Shown here piece after piece: positions 24,409 through 34,463 of a stretch of 64,000 nucleotides of DNA. The notes beneath the pieces were generated by a model, which had not been told where the DNA came from, ran no database searches, and saw only the letters and a list, made by a program, of their open reading frames with translations. The first letter of the stretch is position 1. The number at the start of each line of letters is the position of its first letter. The stretch covers positions 18,425,326 through 18,489,325 of the forward strand of contig OX123182.2 in assembly GCA_944739405.2 (NCBI GenBank). The letters run 5' to 3'. A program made the translations under genes and the position numbers. Source of the DNA: Euclidia mi (Eukaryota; Arthropoda; Insecta; Lepidoptera; Erebidae).

Positions 24409-26904
24409 TTGTGCTCTCTTGATCATGTACTAGAAAATCTTTCGAATAGAAAAGCAACGTTGATTATAGCCGGTGATATCAATATTAACCTGCTTTCGGC
24501 AACAAGTAGCCAGGACATAGAATACTTATGTCTCATGGCGGAACATGGACTCTACCCTGCTATAACCAAACCAACAAGAAGTGATGCATGCCTTGACCAC
24601 ATCTTCATTAATACAGTACAGAATGCTATGGGAGTAGTGTGCTCTTCAGATATAACTGACCACCACATGGTAATACTCGGCTTTACGTTAAACACAGAAA
24701 AACCTGAATATCGTGATAGAACCATAATGAAACGTAATGTGGAAGCTATAAAGTCTGAGCTTCAGGCAGTGGACTGGTCGGTATTGCTCGACACCAGTGA
24801 TCTAAACCTAAAGGTAAGCAACTTTTGCAATAAACTTACTGGAATAATCGACAAGCACACGAAAATAGGTCGCATTAGCCACTCTAAATATAGCATACAG
24901 CCTTGGATAACTCCCGGACTAATCCGCTGCATGAAACATAAAGACAAATTACACACAAAATCACGGAAGTTCCCAAATGATATGGTTTTACATACTATTT
25001 ACACGCGGTACAGGAATTTCTGTAATGGTTTATTACGTAAACTTAAAATAGATTACGAAAATAAAGAGCTCTCTAGCAGCACAAAAGACCCCAAGAAAAT
25101 GTGGAAAGCCATAAAAAGCATATGCCATTTGAAAAAAACTAATAAGGAACCTCACGAACTTTTATCACTTCAGGGTAGCTCAAGTCCCAAAAATGCTTTG
25201 AACATATGCAATGACTACTTCTCCACCGTGGGCGAAAGATTGGCAGATAATATCCTAGCAAAAATACAATTAGATCAGGGTATTTTGGCAACACAAATTT
25301 GTCGTAAGGGTATACTAAATTCCTTTTTTCTACAACCAACGGATGAGAATGAAGTGCAGTCATTAATCCTCTCCTTACAAAATACGAAAGCACCAGGTAT
25401 TGACGGCCTTACTAATGCCCTCCTAAAAGAGATCATGACCGCAATTTTGCGACCCCTGACGGGCATTTTTAATCACAGCCTAGAATCTGGTTTATTTCCC
25501 GACAGCTGGAAAATAGCCTCTATTGTACCTATTTTTAAGGGTGGAAATAGGAATGCCATTGAAAACTACCGCCCGATTTCACTATTGACTGCCTTTTCCA
25601 AATTACTTGAGAAGATTGTAAACAAGAGACTTGTCAGGTATATTGAATCAAATAATCTTCTATCTTCCAGACAATTTAGTTTTAGGAAGGGTATGTCCAC
25701 GGAGGAAGCAGTCACATTATTAACGACAACAGTATGCAACCATCTTGACAGAAACAAAGCTAGCATAGGCATCTTTTTGGATCTGGCGAAGGCCTTCGAT
25801 ACCGTATCACTACCGATATTGATATCGAAACTGGACAATCATTTTGGTATCAGGGGCATAGCTCTAGACTGGTTTAAGAGCTATCTGTCTGAGAGAAAGC
25901 AGTGTGTCAGAGTTGGTGACTGTGAGAGTGAACTTCGGACTACAACCTTCGGTGTACCTCAGGGCAGCATTTTGGGGCCTACCCTATTCATAATGTACAT
26001 GAATGATATTCATGACAATATCAATTCGGAAATAATATGTTACGCGGATGACACTGTTATTTTGTATAACGGATCTACCTGGATGGAAGCCTTCTCAAGC
26101 GCTGAAAAGGGAATGAAGAGAGTAAATACATGGCTACAGAATAATTTGCTTACTATGAATGCCAAGAAAACTAAATATATATGTTTCCACAAAACCTCAA
26201 TTTCAGCTCCAAAAAGTAGCAGTGTTATCCAAATTCATGAGTGCTCTGGACGAGGCCGCAAGTGCGACTGCGAAGTATTGACAAGAACGGACACGGTTAA
26301 ATACCTTGGCGTAACGATAGATCAAAATCTAAATTTTAAAGCGCACATTAGCTCCCTGTCAGGCCGAGTGCGCAAAAGTGCAAACATTATTAAATTGCTT
26401 CGTTCTTCGGCTTCGCTTGACACTTTAAAATCGGTATACTTTGCCTTGAGTCAGTCACTGATCTCGTACTGCATTACCTGCTGGGGAAGCGCTGTAAAGA
26501 CTGTAATGATTTCAGCAGAAAGAGCACAAAGATCAGTCTTAAAAACAATGCTTAAGAGACCATTTCGTTACTCTACAAAAAAGCTATACGAAGAAGCTAA
26601 ATTACTGAATTTACGACAACTATACATCTTAAAAACAACTCTTGTTGTTCATAGAAAAGTACTTAGTTCAAGCGATTACAGCAACCTACTGATGCGCCGG
26701 GTTTTTAAGCTACCAATACCATCCATTAACACAAGTTTCGCTAGGCGTTTTAGTCCATTTGTAGAACATTATATTTATAATAAAATAGTCAGTGCATGTG
26801 ATATTAAACTATGCTCCATTAAACAAGCTAGGCGTGTGGTTACAATGTGGCTAATGTCACTGTCATATGAATTAACCGAGAGCCTTCTGGTACATTTGTC
26901 TTGA
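24409..26904 (+). CDS. Non-LTR retrotransposon ORF2: endonuclease-reverse transcriptase
   Basis: The product nicks target DNA and reverse-transcribes element RNA at the nick. From the TTG at 24409 there are 831 residues; the open frame actually starts at 24349, after a TAA at 24346, and homology continues upstream. Residues 20-27 (IAGDININ) and 82-90 (DITDHHMVI) are endonuclease motifs. RT motifs in order: KAPGIDGLTNALLKE, ENYRPISLLTAFSKLLEK, FLDLAKAFD with D458, FGVPQGSILGP (514-524), YADD (545-548), KYLGVTID. The C-terminal part has a SLISYCITCWGSAVK motif. All catalytic residues of the RT are present. The clade is in the Jockey/CR1/Daphne group; I cannot place it more closely. The RT frame is uninterrupted, so the copy is probably young, but it cannot be autonomous without its 5' end. 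Confidence 0.9.
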   Translation: MCSLDHVLENLSNRKATLIIAGDININLLSATSSQDIEYLCLMAEHGLYPAITKPTRSDACLDHIFINTVQNAMGVVCSSDITDHHMVILGFTLNTEKPEYRDRTIMKRNVEAIKSELQAVDWSVLLDTSDLNLKVSNFCNKLTGIIDKHTKIGRISHSKYSIQPWITPGLIRCMKHKDKLHTKSRKFPNDMVLHTIYTRYRNFCNGLLRKLKIDYENKELSSSTKDPKKMWKAIKSICHLKKTNKEPHELLSLQGSSSPKNALNICNDYFSTVGERLADNILAKIQLDQGILATQICRKGILNSFFLQPTDENEVQSLILSLQNTKAPGIDGLTNALLKEIMTAILRPLTGIFNHSLESGLFPDSWKIASIVPIFKGGNRNAIENYRPISLLTAFSKLLEKIVNKRLVRYIESNNLLSSRQFSFRKGMSTEEAVTLLTTTVCNHLDRNKASIGIFLDLAKAFDTVSLPILISKLDNHFGIRGIALDWFKSYLSERKQCVRVGDCESELRTTTFGVPQGSILGPTLFIMYMNDIHDNINSEIICYADDTVILYNGSTWMEAFSSAEKGMKRVNTWLQNNLLTMNAKKTKYICFHKTSISAPKSSSVIQIHECSGRGRKCDCEVLTRTDTVKYLGVTIDQNLNFKAHISSLSGRVRKSANIIKLLRSSASLDTLKSVYFALSQSLISYCITCWGSAVKTVMISAERAQRSVLKTMLKRPFRYSTKKLYEEAKLLNLRQLYILKTTLVVHRKVLSSSDYSNLLMRRVFKLPIPSINTSFARRFSPFVEHYIYNKIVSACDIKLCSIKQARRVVTMWLMSLSYELTESLLVHLS

Positions 26905-27082
26905 AAAAGAGTGTATACATGTGCATTTATAAGATCTTAATATATATAAATCTCCTGTCACGATGTTTGTTCGCGATGGATTCCTAAACTACTTAACCGA
27001 TTTTAAATTAAATTGGCACACCGTGAGCAGTCTGGTCCAACTTGAGAGATAGGATAGCTTAGATCTTTAATTATAGTCGCAA

Positions 27083-27960
27083 TTTTATTTTATTGCAAAT
27101 TATTTGTCTATAATTAATTGACAGTCACAATTATCTGTTAACGCCAAAAGATTCTAACAGATGTCGATACTTTTTATTTCGTCAAGGATTACATCGAAAC
27201 CTTACCTGAATAATAAAACATTAAAAAATAAAGATATCGAGTCGACAACATATATCCGCAAAATTTGGATTGTCGAGTATTTTGTTAAATTCTAATGGTT
27301 ATATATAATTATGTAGTCTAAGGTTCTGACAGACAAATCACAGTCGCCATATTGGCCGATCTAGCGAAACGTCACATATACCCACAGAAGACGAACTAAA
27401 GCACAGATACCGGATAACACAGTCTTTACTAAGTAGTTTGTATGTGTAAATACTTTTTGCGGTTATATTTCTTAAACAGTTAAAACGATAACTATGGAAG
27501 TATCCGCCCAATAAAGATTTGTTTTATTTTATTGCAAATTATTTGTCTATAATTAATTGACAGTCACAATTATCTGTTAACGCCAAAAGATTCTAACAGA
27601 TGTCGATACTTTTTATTTCGTCAAGGATTACATCGAAACCTTACCTGAATAATAAAACATTAAAAAATAAAGATATCGAGTCGACAACATATATCCGCAA
27701 AATTTGGATTGTCGAGTATTTTGTTAAATTCTAATGGTTATATATAATTATGTAGTCTAAGGTTCTGACAGACAAATCACAGTCGCCATATTGGCCGATC
27801 TAGCGAAACGTCACATATACCCACAGAAGACGAACTAAAGCACAGATACCGGATAACACAGTCTTTACTAAGTAGTTTGTATGTGTAAATACTTTTTGCG
27901 GTTATATTTCTTAAACAGTTAAAACGATAACTATGGAAGTATCCGCCCAATAAAGATTTG
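27083..27960 (+). repeat. 439-bp tandem duplication inside unit 1
   Basis: 27083-27521 and 27522-27960 are essentially identical head-to-tail copies, each starting TTTTATTTTATTGC and ending CAATAAAGATTTG. Confidence 0.85.
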
Positions 27961-28459
27961 TATCAAATATAAAAAAATATATTAAATTATCTTTACGTAA
28001 TCTATACTAATATAATAAAGCGGAAGAGTTTGTTTGTTTGTTTGTTTGAATGCGCTAATCTCAGGAACTACCTGTCGGATCTGAAAAAATCTTTTTGTAT
28101 ACGATTGCCCAGTTATTCCGAAAGGCTATAGGCTATATAACATAACGCTTTGACCCTTTGGGGCCGGGCAAAAGGCTAAAAAGGCTAAAACATAATGTCG
28201 GCTAATCTCAGGAACTAGCAGTCGGATTTTAAAAATTGTTATTGCCTATGATAGCCCAATTATTTCGAAAGGCTATAGGCTATATAAAATTACGCCACAA
28301 CTTTTAGGGGCCCGACAAAAATAATAAAATGGTCAAACGAGAAGGGGGAGGGTTGGGTCAAAGGCAAAAAAGGCTAAAAGAATAGGATACAATCTACATG
28401 GGTATCGTTTTCGAGATTTTCGGGACGCTGATTAATAATATGAAATTTATTTAGTGATC

Positions 28460-29135
28460 CAAGATGGCGGACGGGAAATCAAAGATGGCGGATGTGAACA
28501 TTTTAAATATCAATATGGGTATCGCCTTCGATATTTTAAGGGGTGGAGAATCGAAATACAACATCTATTTCGTGATCAAAGATGGCGGATGGGCAATCAA
28601 AGATAGCGGATGGGAAAAATTTAAAAAATCAATATGGGTATCGTCTCTGATGATTTAAGGGATGGTGAATCCAAATACAACATCTATTTCGTGATCAAAG
28701 ATGGCGGATAGGAAATCAAAGATGGTGGACGAGATTTTTTTTTAAATTCGATATGGGTATCGTCTCCGATATTTTAAGGAATGGGGAATTCAAAACCACC
28801 ATCTATTTCGTGATTAAAGATGGCGGATGGGATTTTTTTTTTAAATCAATATGAGTATCAATTCCAATATTTAAAGGGATGGGGAATCCAAATCCAACAT
28901 CTATTTCGTGATCAAAGATGGCGGATGTGAAATCAAAAATGGCGGATGGGAAAAATTTTAAAAATCAATATGGGTATCGTCTCTGATGATTTAAGGGATG
29001 GTGAATCCAAATACAACATCTATTTCGTGTTCAAAGATGGCGGATAGGAAATCAAAGATGGCGGACGGGACTTTTTTTAAGCCGATATGGGTATCGTCTC
29101 CGATATTTTAAGGAATGGGCAATTCAATATTATAT
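28460..29135 (+). repeat. ~119-bp minisatellite in unit 1
   Basis: ATCTATTTCGTG recurs at 28563, 28682, 28801, 28899 and 29018 (steps of 119, 119, 98 and 119), with CAAAGATGGCGGATGGGA and TGGGTATCGTCTC between. The 64-residue frame at 28464-28658 is a by-product of the repeat. Confidence 0.75.
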
Positions 29136-29439
29136 TAAAATCTATGTTTGTTTTTGCATCATTTATAGACCCTGGAATGATAAGAGATTAAGCGCTAAGT
29201 CAATGGTAACTTTGGAAAAGGGGCTTGGAAAACAGGGAATTAAATAAAAACTCTTAAAAAGGCGATACGGAGTTCGCTGGGTCAGCTATCTTCTTAATAT
29301 ATATAAATCTCCTGTCACGATGTTTGTTCGCGATGGATTCCTAAACTACTTAACCGATTTTAAATTAAATTGGCACACCGTGAGCAGTCTGGTCCAACTT
29401 GAGAGATAGGATAGCTTAGATCTTTAATTATAGTCGCAA

Positions 29440-30317
29440 TTTTATTTTATTGCAAATTATTTGTCTATAATTAATTGACAGTCACAATTATCTGTTAACG
29501 CCAAAAGATTCTAACAGATGTCGATACTTTTTATTTCGTCAAGGATTACATCGAAACCTTACCTGAATAATAAAACATTAAAAAATAAAGATATCGAGTC
29601 GACAACATATATCCGCAAAATTTGGATTGTCGAGTATTTTGTTAAACTCTAATGGTTATATATAATTATGTAGTCTAAGGTTCTGACAGACAAATCACAG
29701 TCGCCATATTGGCTGATCTAGCGAAACGTCACATATACCCACAGAAGACGAACTAAAGCACAGATACCGGATAACACAGTCTTTACTAAGTAGTTTGTAT
29801 GTGTAAATACTTTTTGCGGTTATATTTCTTAAACAGTTAAAACGATAACTATGGAAGTATCCGCCCAATAAAGATTTGTTTTATTTTATTGCAAATTATT
29901 TGTCTATAATTAATTGACAGTCACAATTATCTGTTAACGCCAAAAGATTCTAACAGATGTCGATACTTTTTATTTCGTCAAGGATTACATCGAAACCTTA
30001 CCTGAATAATCAAACATTAAAAAATAAAGATATCGAGTCGACAACATATATCCGCAAAATTTGGATTGTCGAGTATTTTGTTAAATTCTAATGGTTATAT
30101 ATAATTATGTAGTCTAAGGTTCTGACAGACAAATCACAGTCGCCATATTGGCCGATCTAGCGAAACGTCACATATACCCACAGAAGACGAACTAAAGCAC
30201 AGATACCGGATAACACAGTCTTTACTAAGTAGTTTGTATGTGTAAATACTTTTTGCGGTTATATTTCTTAAACAGTTAAAACGATAACTATGGAAGTATC
30301 CGCCCAATAAAGATTTG
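29440..30317 (+). repeat. 439-bp tandem duplication inside unit 2
   Basis: Same arrangement as 27083-27960, offset by 2357 bp. The duplication therefore existed before the larger unit was doubled. Confidence 0.85.
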
Positions 30318-30816
30318 TATCAAATATAAAAAAATATATTAAATTATCTTTACGTAATCTATACTAATATAATAAAGCGGAAGAGTTTGTTTGTTTGTTT
30401 GTTTGAACGCGCTAATCTCAGGAACTACCTGTCGGATCTGAAAAAATCTTTTTGTATACGATTGCCCAGTTATTCCGAAAGGCTATAGGCTATATAACAT
30501 AACGCTTTGACCCTTTGGGGCCGGGCAAAAGGCTAAAAAGGCTAAAACATAATGTCGGCTAATCTCAGGAACTAGCAGTCGGATTTTAAAAATTGTTATT
30601 GCCTATGATAGCCCAATTATTTCGAAAGGCTATAGGCTATATAAAATTACGCCACAACTTTTAGGGGCCCGACAAAAATAATAAAATGGTCAAACGAGAA
30701 GGGGGAGGGTTGGGTCAAAGGCAAAAAAGGCTAAAAGAATAGGATACAATCTACATGGGTATCGTTTTCGAGATTTTCGGGACGCTGATTAATAATATGA
30801 AATTTATTTAGTGATC

Positions 30817-31492
30817 CAAGATGGCGGACGGGAAATCAAAGATGGCGGATGTGAACATTTTAAATATCAATATGGGTATCGCCTTCGATATTTTAAGGGG
30901 TGGAGAATCGAAATACAACATCTATTTCGTGATCAAAGATGGCGGATGGGCAATCAAAGATAGCGGATGGGAAAAATTTAAAAGATCAATATGGGTATCG
31001 TCTCTGATGATTTAAGGGATGGTGAATCCAAATACAACATCTATTTCGTGATCAAAGATGGCGGATAGGAAATCAAAGATGGTGGACGAGATTTTTTTTT
31101 AAATTCGATATGGGTATCGTCTCCGATATTTTAAGGAATGGGGAATTCAAAACCACCATCTATTTCGTGATTAAAGATGGCGGATGGGATTTTTTTTTTA
31201 AATCAATATGAGTATCAATTCCAATATTTAAAGGGATGGGGAATCCAAATCCAACATCTATTTCGTGATCAAAGATGGCGGATGTGAAATCAAAAATGGC
31301 GGATGGGAAAAATTTTAAAAATCAATATGGGTATCGTCTCTGATGATTTAAGGGATGGTGAATCCAAATACAACATCTATTTCGTGTTCAAAGATGGCGG
31401 ATAGGAAATCAAAGATGGCGGACGGGACTTTTTTTAAGCCGATATGGGTATCGTCTCCGATATTTTAAGGAATGGGCAATTCAATATTATAT
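30817..31492 (+). repeat. ~119-bp minisatellite in unit 2
   Basis: Copy of the unit 1 minisatellite with one or two base changes (for example AAAGATC for AAAAATC near 30983). Confidence 0.75.
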
Positions 31493-32018
31493 TAAAATCT
31501 ATGTTTGTTTTTGCATCATTTATAGACCCTGGAATGATAAGAGATTAAGCGCTAAGTCAATGGTAACTTTGGAAAAGGGGCTTGGAAAACAGGGAATTAA
31601 ATAAAAACTCTTAAAAAGGCGATACGGAGTTCGCTGGGTCAGCTAGTAGTACTATAAGTTGCTTTTTTATATTTTTTATTTTTGTGTTATTATCATTTTT
31701 TATATTTTTTATGTATTAGATTTAGTTACTCATTGATTATATTTATACGATTGTCCTGCTTTATTTTAAAATCATGCTCTATTTGTAGTAAAGTATCTAT
31801 TATATTGTTACTATGTTTAGTTCTATAGTGTTTAAGCCTAATCCATCATTTATGTTAATGATAACGTCGATCGAGCGCAATGTATGCATGTAACCAAAAT
31901 GGTAATCGTTAACGGCACCCACAGGACAGGCTTGCCTAGTGTGGGGCCACCGGGTAATGCTCAAAATTGTAAACTTAATTGGCAATAAACAGTTTTTATT
32001 TTATTTTATTTTTATTTT

Positions 32019-32194
32019 TAAAACATCGTGAGGAAACTTGCATGTCTGCGAGTTTTTCATAATTTCCTCAAAAGACATGACTTTGTAGACGAATTACGAC
32101 AAATTATGGACGAACGTTTTAGACATAAAAGTCTAAAATACGTAGAAAGCGAGAACTTACATAAGCATTTGCTATGTATGGCTTTATTTAACGT
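32019..32194. other. Repeat-like flank
   Basis: AACATCGTGAGGAAACTTGC and TTTCCTCAAAAGACAT resemble 55243-55296 (AACATCGTGAAGAAACCTGC, TTTCCTCAAAAGATAT). A shared dispersed repeat is likely; identity unknown. Confidence 0.35.
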
Positions 32195-32900
32195 TTATTA
32201 TAAACGTTACTAGACATCTCGCAGACAATGAAGCACGTATACTAAAACAATACACATTTAACGATTAAGGAGAACTCGTATTTTATTCACTCCGAATTGA
32301 CTTGATTCTACAAATGGCCCTAAAAGAAAATTTAATGGCGAACACCGGAACTGACCTTACCAATAGACAAGAGAAACTAAAAAATCGAAAATAAAACAAG
32401 CAAAGGACTTTCGCACAAAGCATAAATTAATTGGTTGTTGTTTATTTTGATACGAAAATATCTGTCTTTACGAGTTGATTAATTATTATCTATTTATATA
32501 TGTAAATGTAATCTTGGCTTTTGTAAAAGTTTAAAGATATTATAAATGTCGGTGTTCTAATACAAATGGATCGTTTTTCTAAGGCAGAATAACAGAGAAA
32601 TTCAGCTTGATCTGGAAAGGTAAAAACAACATTGTAAGTATTAATTTGTTAACTATTGCTTTTTCCACGCCTCGGTGAGCATTTTAACTTGGTCCCGGCC
32701 GTCATGAAGATCTCTGACAGTCCCTTTAGGAGTTCAGTATACCTTTGAATATAGGGCCTGGGTCTAAGCTATGGAATATCACTGTCCCTTTGGATCCGGA
32801 GGTTAGACGGGCGTCACTTTATTAAATTTGGTTACACTACGGAGCCGGGGCTTCAAGGCGAAATGTTGATGTCGAATAAAAAAAATATGCTAATACACTC
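32195..32900 (+). repeat. Exon-like dispersed duplicate (partner at 61670-62400)
   Basis: Shares with the reverse strand of 61670-62400 a long collinear series: GAATTGACTTGATTCTAC, GGCGAACACCGGAACTGACC, AATTGGTTGTTGTTTATTTT, CTTGA.CTGGAAAGGT, GTCATGAAGATCT and CCGGGGCTTCAAGGCGAAAT. Identity looks moderate with indels. In this copy the short frame after ATGGATCG is disrupted. Function not recognised. Confidence 0.6.
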
Positions 32901-33042
32901 CTTTGCAAAACAAAAAACGGGCTCCTCAGTCATTGGCTTTTCTATTGATAATATTTATATTTTTAGTATGTCATTAGCATAAATGACTAGAAATTTCTTA
33001 TTGTCAATACGAATATAGTTATATTCTAATACTTTAAATCTT

Positions 33043-33429
33043 TTGAGGAGTATGTGCGGAGTAAGAATGGCAGATAAAGTGAGAAAAAGCGTTATTCGAG
33101 AAAGGTGTGGTTTGAAAGAAGATGTAGTGTCAAAGATTGAGAAAGGTATGTTGTGATGGTTTGGACATTTGGAACGGATGGATGCAAGGAGATTTACGAA
33201 AGATGTGTATCGAGTAAGAATGAATGGTGATGTTGGTAGAGGACGCCCAAGACGGACTTACGCCGAACAAATTGGTGATGTATTGCGGAAGGGCCAAATC
33301 AAAAGTACCCGTAACCGACGAGCATGCATGACGAGGTTAATGAATGTCGAAGAAGCGAAAGAGGTATGTTTGAACCGGAGCATTTGGCGTTCCATAGTCT
33401 CTGCCTACCCCAATGAGAGACAGGCGTGA
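33043..33429 (+). pseudogene. RTE-type retrotransposon, C-terminal fragment
   Basis: Begins within ..RSMCGVRMADKV and runs through IRERCGLKEDVVSKIEKGML, an in-frame TGA at 33154-33156, then WFGHLERMDARRFTKDVY, GRGRPRRTYAEQIGDVLRKG, NVEEAKEVC and SIVSAYPNERQA before TGA. This is the conserved tail of an RTE-clade protein after the RT domain. Only the 3' end is present, as usual for LINE copies, and the stop makes it inactive. Confidence 0.75.
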
Positions 33430-33584
33430 CGTTTAGGTAGATAGATTTAAATCGTGGAATCGGTATTTTAGTCAATTTAAACAGAGAGCCGTGTTAAATT
33501 GGACATTTTTATGGGTATAATAAAATTAAGACAAGGTATGAGTATTTTCTGGTATATTCATAAAAAATACGTTAAAAATAAAAA

Positions 33585-33812
33585 TTAATAACGAGTGATT
33601 ACGGCATTTAATTGTCTTGGCATACTTTCCACCAGGTTTTTGATGGTGTCTTGTGGAATGTGTTCCCACTCAGCCGAGATCACACGTTTAAGCTCCCTGA
33701 CGTTTTGTGGAAGTGGTTGGACAGCTCGTACTCGCCTTTTTAGGAGGTCCCAGACGAGCTCAATGGGATTATGGTTGGGGCTCCGCGAAAACGTTGCACA
33801 CAACCACGAGAC
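33585..33812 (-). pseudogene. Tc1/mariner-type transposase, C-terminal fragment
   Basis: The minus strand encodes FSRSPNHNPIELVWDLLKRR, then PLPQNVRELKRVI..EWEHIPQ and LVESMPRQLNAVI before TAA. The SPDLNPIE.VWD motif near the last catalytic acidic residue of the DDE triad and the closing ..IP...L..SMPRR... motif are typical of Tc1-like transposases. The D of SPDLNPIE is replaced by H here. The N-terminus and terminal repeats were not found. Confidence 0.8.
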
Positions 33813-33863
33813 AACCGCTTTTTAGTGACTCAGGCGCTGAGGAACCGCAAATGCATTTACGAA

Positions 33864-33961
33864 GACCTCAAAAGAACGGCTTCTTTTGAGGTCTATGTAA
33901 CTGCATAACTTGTGCTCCTCGTAAATCTTGAAGGTTCAAGAGGTACGAGGAGCACAAGTTA
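33864..33961. repeat. Two adjacent near-perfect hairpins
   Basis: 33864-33893 has 13-bp perfect arms (GACCTCAAAAGAA) around CGGC. 33906-33961 has 18-bp perfect arms (TAACTTGTGCTCCTCGTA) around a 20-nt centre that itself contains CTTGAAGGTTCAAG. Confidence 0.8.
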
Positions 33962-34463
33962 GCCTATAGATGGTAAGGATGAGGCTTTTAGCGGCTGATG
34001 TACGCAGTCAACGACCAGCGCGGGCCCCAAAGTTACTCCGTGAGCGCTGGATTGCTCGATTGAGTTTCGCTAGAAATTGTTTGTTTTCATTGTAAGTGAA
34101 GTAGCGTACTCTTCTTCGTTGAGGCTAGAGTTTGTCTGAATGGCAATCGAACGACTAAAGGTGTAATGGTGCATCCATATCGCAGTTCATCTTTACTGAG
34201 CAACATTTAAGAACACGGCATCTAAAAATATAGCAGCGTCATATTGTAATTTGTATTATACTCAGTACCAGCCCGGAGTCTCGTGATTTTTATTTTATTT
34301 TATTTTATTTTATTTTATTATATTAGGGGATCTTACAGCTTATTATTACAGTTTTATAAATTAGATCAATAAATGCCAATAGCAGGCTTCCACAATTAGT
34401 TTGCAACATGATAGTATCTTTGAACAGCTAAGCACAGTTATTTATGAGAATGAAGCCCAAAAT

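Larger units (their letters stand above)
26935..29291 (+). mobile_element. Helitron-like element, tandem unit 1
   Basis: Starts TCTTAATATATATAAATC after an A and ends GGGTCAGCTA, next to unit 2 with TCT between. Helitron ends are 5'-TC and CTRR-3' in an A|T site. A possible 5-bp hairpin (GGCGA/TCGCT) lies about 10 nt before the 3' end. A second Helitron-type 5' end, TCTATACTAATATAATAAAG, begins at 28001 inside it, so the unit may be composite. No Rep/helicase coding sequence: nonautonomous. Confidence 0.7.
29292..31646 (+). mobile_element. Helitron-like element, tandem unit 2
   Basis: A nearly identical copy of unit 1 in the same orientation, offset by 2357 bp (for example the ATTGCAAATT motif at 27092 and 29449). 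It ends CAGCTAG followed by T, the canonical 3' end that unit 1 lacks. Differences between units are few single-base changes. Confidence 0.75.
24205..32018 (+). mobile_element. 5'-truncated LINE split by tandem Helitrons
   Basis: Homology to an apurinic-type endonuclease begins near 24205 (LSFYNS..., SGVVVYLRDTLTACVTEP) without any ORF1, so the element is 5'-truncated. After the ORF2 stop at 26904 the 3' UTR runs to 26934, resumes at 31647, and ends with GGGGCCACCGGGTAATGCTC, AATTGGCAATAAACAG and a TTTTATTTTATTTT tail near 32018. The interruption is exactly the Helitron pair. Confidence 0.75.

Noticed and set aside
27083..27960. CRISPR-like or satellite array
   Set aside because: Only two long adjacent copies per unit and no spacer structure; it is a simple tandem duplication in a eukaryotic mobile element.
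28464..28658. 64-residue frame duplicated at 30821-31015 as a conserved small gene
   Set aside because: It lies in a minisatellite inside tandem Helitron units; its duplication follows the unit duplication, and there is no coding signature.
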